A stretch of 36,551 nucleotides of DNA. Source: CAYPIE01 sp964410665. GTDB lineage: Bacteria > Planctomycetota > Planctomycetia > Gemmatales > Gemmataceae. Below the pieces are notes generated by a model. The model was not told where the DNA came from and did no database searches. It saw only the letters and a list, made by a program, of their open reading frames with translations. Position numbers and translations under genes: made by a program. This document shows, in pieces, positions 32,511-36,551 of this stretch. Location: positions 1 through 36,551 of the forward strand of contig CAYPIE010000059.1 in assembly GCA_964410665.1 (NCBI GenBank), given 5' to 3'. Position 1 is the stretch's first letter, and every line of letters begins with the position of its first letter.

Positions 32511-33650
32511 TTACCGACCCACCAAGGACCGCTGTGCGGCTGCGACCCCGGCACCCGACTCGAGCGGATAGCCCGCCTCCAAGAGCACCAGTTCCAGGGC
32601 AGACAGTCCGGCCAGCACATCAAACTGGTCGATGTAGCCCATGTGGGCCAGCCGCCAGATCTTGCCCTTGAGGGTGTCCTGGCCGTTGGCCAGCTTGATG
32701 CCGTACTGTTTCTCGATCTTGCTAAGCACCTGGTTGCCGTCGATCCCCTCCGGAACGGTAATCACGGTCAGCCCATTGGCCGGTTGCTCGGCAAACAATT
32801 GTAAGTTCATCGCCTGCACGCCCGCCCGGGCCGCCGCGGCCATGCGCGCGTGACGCGCCCAGACATTCTCAATCCCCTCCGCGCGGATCTGCTTGAGGCT
32901 GACCCGCTGCGCCTTGAGCAGGGTATTGGCCGGCGTATACGGGGTGTCCTGCTCGGCCAGCTTGGCTCGATACTTTTTCAAGTCAAAATAGAACGTCCGT
33001 GCAGCAGTGTTCCGTTCAATCACCTGCCAGGCTTTGTCACTGACTGAAACATAGGCCAAGCCCGGTGGGAGCATCAGGGCCTTTTGCGCCCCACTCACGC
33101 AAACATCGATGTTCCAGTCATCGACACGACATTCGCCTGCGCCCATGCCACTAATGCCATCGACAATCAGAATGGCCGGTGTCTTGGCCACGATGTCGCC
33201 GAAGGCACGTAGGTCATGGGTGACCCCGGTGGAGGTTTCCGACAAGGTGGCAAACACCGCCTTGGCATCGGGGTGATCGGCCAAGGCCTTGGTCAACTGT
33301 TCGGGCTGCACCGACTTGCCGTAGGGCACTTCGACAGCAATGATCTCCATGCCAAAGACCTTGCACAGGCCCCGCCAGCGCTCGCCCCAACGGCCGGCAA
33401 TCAGCAGGATCGCTTTGTCCCCAGGTGCCAGACAGTTGGCCACGGCCGCTTCCATGCCGCCAGTGCCTGAACTCGTCAGAACAATCAGATCATTTTGCGT
33501 CTGATAGACATACTTGAGGTCTTCAACCACCTCGGCAAACACTTGTTTGGCCTGGGCAGTCCGATGGTGGGTGACCTGTTTGGCCAGTTCCAGCAGGGTT
33601 TCCTCAGGGACCGGGCTGGGACCAGGGGTCATCAGACGAGCTTTCATCAT
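32511..33650 (-). CDS. class V PLP aminotransferase, alanine/serine-glyoxylate type
   Basis: 379 aa; ATG follows GGAAGGAG. The N-terminus LMTPGPSPVPEETL is the signature of the alanine-glyoxylate / serine-pyruvate aminotransferase group of class V enzymes. TSSGTGGMEAAVANCL (about 59-74) binds the PLP phosphate, LIVDGISGMGA (about 161-171) supplies the PLP-ring aspartate, and the Schiff-base lysine is in SGAQKALMLPPGLAYV (Lys190). The substrate pair cannot be fixed; glyoxylate plus alanine or serine to glycine plus pyruvate or hydroxypyruvate is the family reaction, while some relatives (PucG, PhnW-like) use other amino donors. First gene of a same-strand run with the kinase and HAD phosphatase. 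Divergent from the PHP gene with a 189-bp gap. Confidence 0.9.
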   Translation of the reverse strand: MMKARLMTPGPSPVPEETLLELAKQVTHHRTAQAKQVFAEVVEDLKYVYQTQNDLIVLTSSGTGGMEAAVANCLAPGDKAILLIAGRWGERWRGLCKVFGMEIIAVEVPYGKSVQPEQLTKALADHPDAKAVFATLSETSTGVTHDLRAFGDIVAKTPAILIVDGISGMGAGECRVDDWNIDVCVSGAQKALMLPPGLAYVSVSDKAWQVIERNTAARTFYFDLKKYRAKLAEQDTPYTPANTLLKAQRVSLKQIRAEGIENVWARHARMAAAARAGVQAMNLQLFAEQPANGLTVITVPEGIDGNQVLSKIEKQYGIKLANGQDTLKGKIWRLAHMGYIDQFDVLAGLSALELVLLEAGYPLESGAGVAAAQRSLVGR

Positions 33651-33839
33651 GGATCTCCTTCCAAGATTGGGGGAATGAGGCTGGACAACGCACTATTGTA
33701 GTCTTCCGCGGACCAACGCCGCGCAGCTGAGCCGGTCATCCGCGGTCGATCGCTCTGGCCGAAGTTGCTGATTGTAAAGTATCTTCTGTACAAGGCTGCC
33801 TTTCCGAACCGCCTTCCGAGCGTAACCGAGTGAATCTCG

Positions 33840-34460
33840 ATGAAATTTGACCTGCATATGCATACGATCCGCTACTCGCCGGATAGCATCATTGATCCCT
33901 TCGCCCTGGTACGGCACGCACATGCCATCGGTCTGGATGGGATTGTCATCACCGAACATGACCGGCTCTGGCCCGAAACCGAGCTCGAGGAGCTCCGCGT
34001 GGCGGTCCCCGACTTAGTGGTTCTGGGGGGCATGGAACTGACCGGGCGCGATGGCGATGTCCTGGTTTATGGCATCACCCAAATGGGCAAACTGCGACGT
34101 GGCTTGCCCTGGGACGAAATCTGCGAAGAAGTCCATCAACTCGGGGGCGCCGTGGTCGCTGCTCATCCCCACCGCTGGGAACAGGACTTTATTCGAATTT
34201 TGGAGGAGCATCAGCCCGAACTGGATGGCATCGAAGTGATGTCCAACAACATGAATTACTATTTGCGTGATCGGGCGGTCGAGCTGATGGGGCGTTACCC
34301 GCATTTTGCGACGCTCGGGAACAGCGACGCGCATGAACTCGATGTGGTTGGGGCTTGTTATACTCAATTCGCCGCCGAAATCCGCTGTAATGACGACCTG
34401 GTCCGGGCCATTCGCCGCCGCCAGGCCACGGCAGTAGACAGCCAACCGTACGAAGGTTGA
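33840..34460 (+). CDS. PHP-domain metal-dependent phosphoesterase
   Basis: 206 aa. Opens with FDLHMHTIRYSPDS, the HxH of motif I of the PHP domain, then GIVITEHDRLW (motif II), GGMELTG (glutamate ligand), VVAAHPHRWEQD (motif III) and LGNSDAHELD (motif IV), so the metal-binding set for a trinuclear site is complete. The family includes histidinol phosphatase, 3',5'-nucleoside bisphosphate phosphatase and the proofreading domains of polymerases; the short stand-alone form here is like the YciV/TrpH-type phosphatases but too small for the usual TrpH insert. Weak ribosome site before the ATG. Followed 164 bp later by the ilvB start on the same strand. Confidence 0.88.
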   Translation: MKFDLHMHTIRYSPDSIIDPFALVRHAHAIGLDGIVITEHDRLWPETELEELRVAVPDLVVLGGMELTGRDGDVLVYGITQMGKLRRGLPWDEICEEVHQLGGAVVAAHPHRWEQDFIRILEEHQPELDGIEVMSNNMNYYLRDRAVELMGRYPHFATLGNSDAHELDVVGACYTQFAAEIRCNDDLVRAIRRRQATAVDSQPYEG

Positions 34461-34470
34461 AAGGAAAATC

Positions 34471-34500
34471 GGCGAAGAGCGGCAATTTTGCCCTCTCGCC
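34471..34500 (+). terminator. hairpin between the PHP gene and ilvB
   Basis: GGCGA-GAG arms pair with CTC-TCGCC, continued by GGCA/TGCC around an ATTT loop with two single-base bulges, starting 11 nt after the PHP stop codon. No U-run. A TATAGT -10-like box at 34517-34522 lies just beyond and may belong to an ilvB promoter, but no -35 at proper spacing was found. Confidence 0.4.
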
Positions 34501-34624
34501 AAACGCGATCGTCTAGTATAGTATCAACGATTTGTCTTCCCCAAATCATCCTGCTGCCACCTGGCAACGGCAGGCCGGATGGATACGTCCCGAACTCTTG
34601 CCACTCATCGAGGTTTTGCACACC

Positions 34625-36400
34625 ATGGCCACGGTTGAATCGAACGTGCCGGATACGACCACCCAACCCCTGATCAGCGGAGCCGACATTCTGGTCGAAT
34701 GTCTGGCACGCCAAGGGGTCGAGGTGGTATTCGCCTACCCAGGCGGCGCCAGCATGCCGATTCATCAGGCGCTGACCCGCTATCACAAACAACTACGGAC
34801 GGTTTTGCCTCGGCACGAACAGGGTGGCGGCTTCATGGCCCAAGGCTACGCTCGTACCACCGGCAAAGTGGGCGTATGTGTGGCCACCAGTGGCCCCGGT
34901 GCCACCAACTTTGTCACCTGCCTAGCCGATGCCAAAATGGACTCGGTGCCCATCATTGCCATCACCGGTCAAGTACCCACCCCAGTGATTGGCACCGATG
35001 CCTTCCAGGAAACCCCGATCATCGAGGTTTGCCGCGCCATCACCAAACACCACTATCTGGTGACCCGAACCGAAGATATTGCTCGTGTCGTCAAAGAAGC
35101 GTTCCACATTGCCACCACCGGCCGACCCGGACCGATCATCATCGACCTGCCGAAGGATGTGCAAAATCGCAAGATCATCCCCGACTATGATCCGCCGATG
35201 AACTTGCCGGGCTACCGACCAACGCGGCACGCCCACCGGGATGAATTGCACAAGGTACTCGAGCTCATTCGTGGCGCGAACAAACCGATCATCTATGGCG
35301 GTGGCGGCGTTGTCGCCTCGGGAGCATCGAACGCCCTCAAGGAGTTCGCCGAGAAAACCGGCATTCCAGTGGCGTTAACCCTCCACGGCCTGGGCAGCTT
35401 CCCCAGCCAACATTATCTCTGCCTGCAAATGCTGGGCATGCACGGTACCGTCTATGCCAACTATGCCATTAACGAAGCCGACCTGCTGCTCGCCGTGGGA
35501 GTTCGTTTTGACGACCGGGTCACCGGTAAGCTCAGTGAGTTTGCCAAGCATGGCAAGATTGTGCATATCGATATCGACCCCTCCGAACTGAACAAGAACA
35601 AGCCGGCCATGGTCGGCATCCATGCCGATTTGAAGACCACCCTTCACGAGCTCAACAGCCTGCTCGATCAGGAAGCCCACACCGACCTGGTCGGGAAAGG
35701 CCGTTACCCAGAATGGCTGCGGCAAATCGACACTTGGCGCGACGCGGAGCCGCTCAAGTATGAGGATCGTGACGACGCCATCCTGCCCCAGTTCGCCATC
35801 CAACGGCTCTGGGAGATCCTCAAAGCCCGTGGCGAACTCCATAACGCCATCATCACTACCGGCGTCGGCCAGCATCAGATGTGGGCCCGGCAATATTTCC
35901 ACTTAGATCATCCACGCACCTGGATCACCTCGGGTGGCCTGGGCACCATGGGCTTTGGACTGCCTTCGGCCATGGGCGCCCAAGCCGCGCATCCCTCGAA
36001 GCTGGTCATCGACATCGACGGCGACGGCAGCTTCCTGATGAACATCCAGGAACTGGCCTGTGCCCACACCGAACGCATCCCAGTCAAGGTGCTATTGCTC
36101 AACAACCAGCACCTGGGCATGGTGGTCCAGTGGGAAGACCGCTTCTTTGACTCCAACCGGGGCCACACCTATCTGGGCGCCGGCTTTGATCAGGATCCCT
36201 ATCCCGACTTCGTCAAGCTGGCCGAGGGCTTCGGCGTCGAGGCCAAGTCGGTCCTGCACAAGGCCGAGCTGGACGCCGCGTTAACCGCCATGATCGAGAG
36301 CAAGGGCCCTTATGTGCTCAACGTCATGGTCCCCTACCAAGAACACGTCCTGCCAATGATCCCCTCCGGCATGACCGTGCGGGATATTATCAAGGCGTGA
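34625..36400 (+). CDS. ilvB: acetolactate synthase (acetohydroxyacid synthase) large subunit
   Basis: 591 aa. Condenses two pyruvates to 2-acetolactate, or pyruvate and 2-oxobutyrate, as the first common step of branched-chain amino acid synthesis, with ThDP, Mg and FAD. Visible: FAYPGGASMPIHQAL, the catalytic glutamate in LPRHEQGGGFMAQGYAR (about 60), TSGPGATNFVTCLADAKMDS, ITGQVPTPVIGTDAFQE (herbicide-site region), VGVRFDDRVTGK (FAD region), and the ThDP motif IDGDGSFLMNIQELA ... LLNNQHLGMVVQWEDRFF. The frame reaches a TTG at 34532, but the ATG at 34625 after GAGG is the family-length start. A small subunit gene (ilvN) is not found in the 151 bases left in the window; downstream sequence is the minisatellite. 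Confidence 0.96.
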   Translation: MATVESNVPDTTTQPLISGADILVECLARQGVEVVFAYPGGASMPIHQALTRYHKQLRTVLPRHEQGGGFMAQGYARTTGKVGVCVATSGPGATNFVTCLADAKMDSVPIIAITGQVPTPVIGTDAFQETPIIEVCRAITKHHYLVTRTEDIARVVKEAFHIATTGRPGPIIIDLPKDVQNRKIIPDYDPPMNLPGYRPTRHAHRDELHKVLELIRGANKPIIYGGGGVVASGASNALKEFAEKTGIPVALTLHGLGSFPSQHYLCLQMLGMHGTVYANYAINEADLLLAVGVRFDDRVTGKLSEFAKHGKIVHIDIDPSELNKNKPAMVGIHADLKTTLHELNSLLDQEAHTDLVGKGRYPEWLRQIDTWRDAEPLKYEDRDDAILPQFAIQRLWEILKARGELHNAIITTGVGQHQMWARQYFHLDHPRTWITSGGLGTMGFGLPSAMGAQAAHPSKLVIDIDGDGSFLMNIQELACAHTERIPVKVLLLNNQHLGMVVQWEDRFFDSNRGHTYLGAGFDQDPYPDFVKLAEGFGVEAKSVLHKAELDAALTAMIESKGPYVLNVMVPYQEHVLPMIPSGMTVRDIIKA

Positions 36401-36414
36401 GTCTGGAGTAGACG

Positions 36415-36551
36415 CAGAGGCATTTGCGCTGCGGGAAAAGGCCGAGGCGGTTGCGATCAGAAGAGGCAGAGGCAGAGGCGGTTGCGGTGCGAAGCGGCCG
36501 AGGCGTTTGCGGTGCGAAGCGGCAGAGGCGGTTGCGGTGCGAAGCGGCAGA
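36415..36551 (+). repeat. minisatellite, period 25, after ilvB
   Basis: Cores CAGAGGC or CCGAGGC followed by (A/G)(T/G)TTGCG start at 36415, 36442, 36473, 36498, 36523 and 36548. The last three intervals are exactly 25 bases and almost perfect (spacer GGTGCGAAGCGG); the first ones are degenerate. The array begins 14 nt after the ilvB stop in the gene-sense orientation and runs off the window. Confidence 0.85.

Noticed and set aside
1..36551. CRISPR array or prophage attachment sites suggested by the end repeats
   Set aside because: The repeats are short degenerate minisatellites with period 25-29 and no unique spacers; no cas genes, integrase or phage genes occur in the window.
28..36551. 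Circular replicon or composite transposon bounded by inverted repeats
   Set aside because: The end repeats are inverted, so they cannot close a circle by direct overlap, and no transposase or replication gene is present; contig breakage at a dispersed repeat is simpler.

Overview
The window reads as a draft-assembly piece from a planctomycete, most likely of the Gemmata/Gemmataceae type. The evidence is four large putative secreted proteins with the short N-terminal 'LEDRxVP'-type motif of planctomycete extracellular proteins (Pfam Planc_extracel-like), two Ser/Thr kinases (one fused to a formylglycine-generating-enzyme-type domain), a MutS2, and moderately high GC. The assignment is from family knowledge and not from any search. 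A run of exactly 100 N (20580-20679) marks a scaffold gap, and both window ends lie in the same GC-rich minisatellite family, so the ends are probably repeat-induced contig breaks.

Layout. 1-10.2 kb is metabolic and housekeeping: metK (-) divergent from a three-gene operon (+) of NAD-malic enzyme, an HPPD-like VOC dioxygenase and a bona fide Zymomonas-type pyruvate decarboxylase; then a small DUF2945 protein, a Tat-exported hydroxypyruvate-isomerase-like protein, and a MutS2 that lacks the Smr domain. 10.3-15.9 kb holds an orphan small gene behind a strong hairpin, a DUF2092/redoxin-fold exported protein, a secreted LpqC/PHB-depolymerase-like esterase, and the kinase-FGE fusion. 16-29.8 kb is an island of four large exported proteins, all on the minus strand: three paralogues ending in a shared C-terminal module with a compound calcium-binding beta-roll (36-residue super-repeat), carrying respectively a propeller-like region, DUF11-type repeats and Ig-like repeats, then an SGNH hydrolase/FG-GAP fusion. 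29.9-36.4 kb holds a NagD-type HAD phosphatase, a transmembrane Ser/Thr kinase, a class V alanine/serine-glyoxylate aminotransferase, a PHP phosphoesterase and acetolactate synthase large subunit.

How genes may work together. Malic enzyme, pyruvate decarboxylase, acetolactate synthase and the glyoxylate aminotransferase all touch pyruvate; the aminotransferase, HAD phosphatase and Hyi-like protein fit C2/C3 glyoxylate-hydroxypyruvate metabolism. The island proteins look like cell-surface or matrix proteins; each has its own GC-rich hairpin downstream, and promoter-like sequences are visible upstream of the three beta-roll genes.

The most notable observations are: (1) the middle giant beta-roll gene is frameshifted exactly at an 8-C tract just after a well-formed RBS and ATG, which could be phase variation or a sequencing error; (2) the 36-residue beta-roll super-repeat with conserved cysteines in two of three paralogues; (3) a 20-bp element shared near the predicted transcription starts of two of them; (4) the pyruvate decarboxylase operon with an HPPD-like dioxygenase; (5) the minisatellite lying just past the stop codons of metK and ilvB in gene-sense orientation at both ends. 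No rRNA, tRNA, CRISPR array or transposase was recognised.
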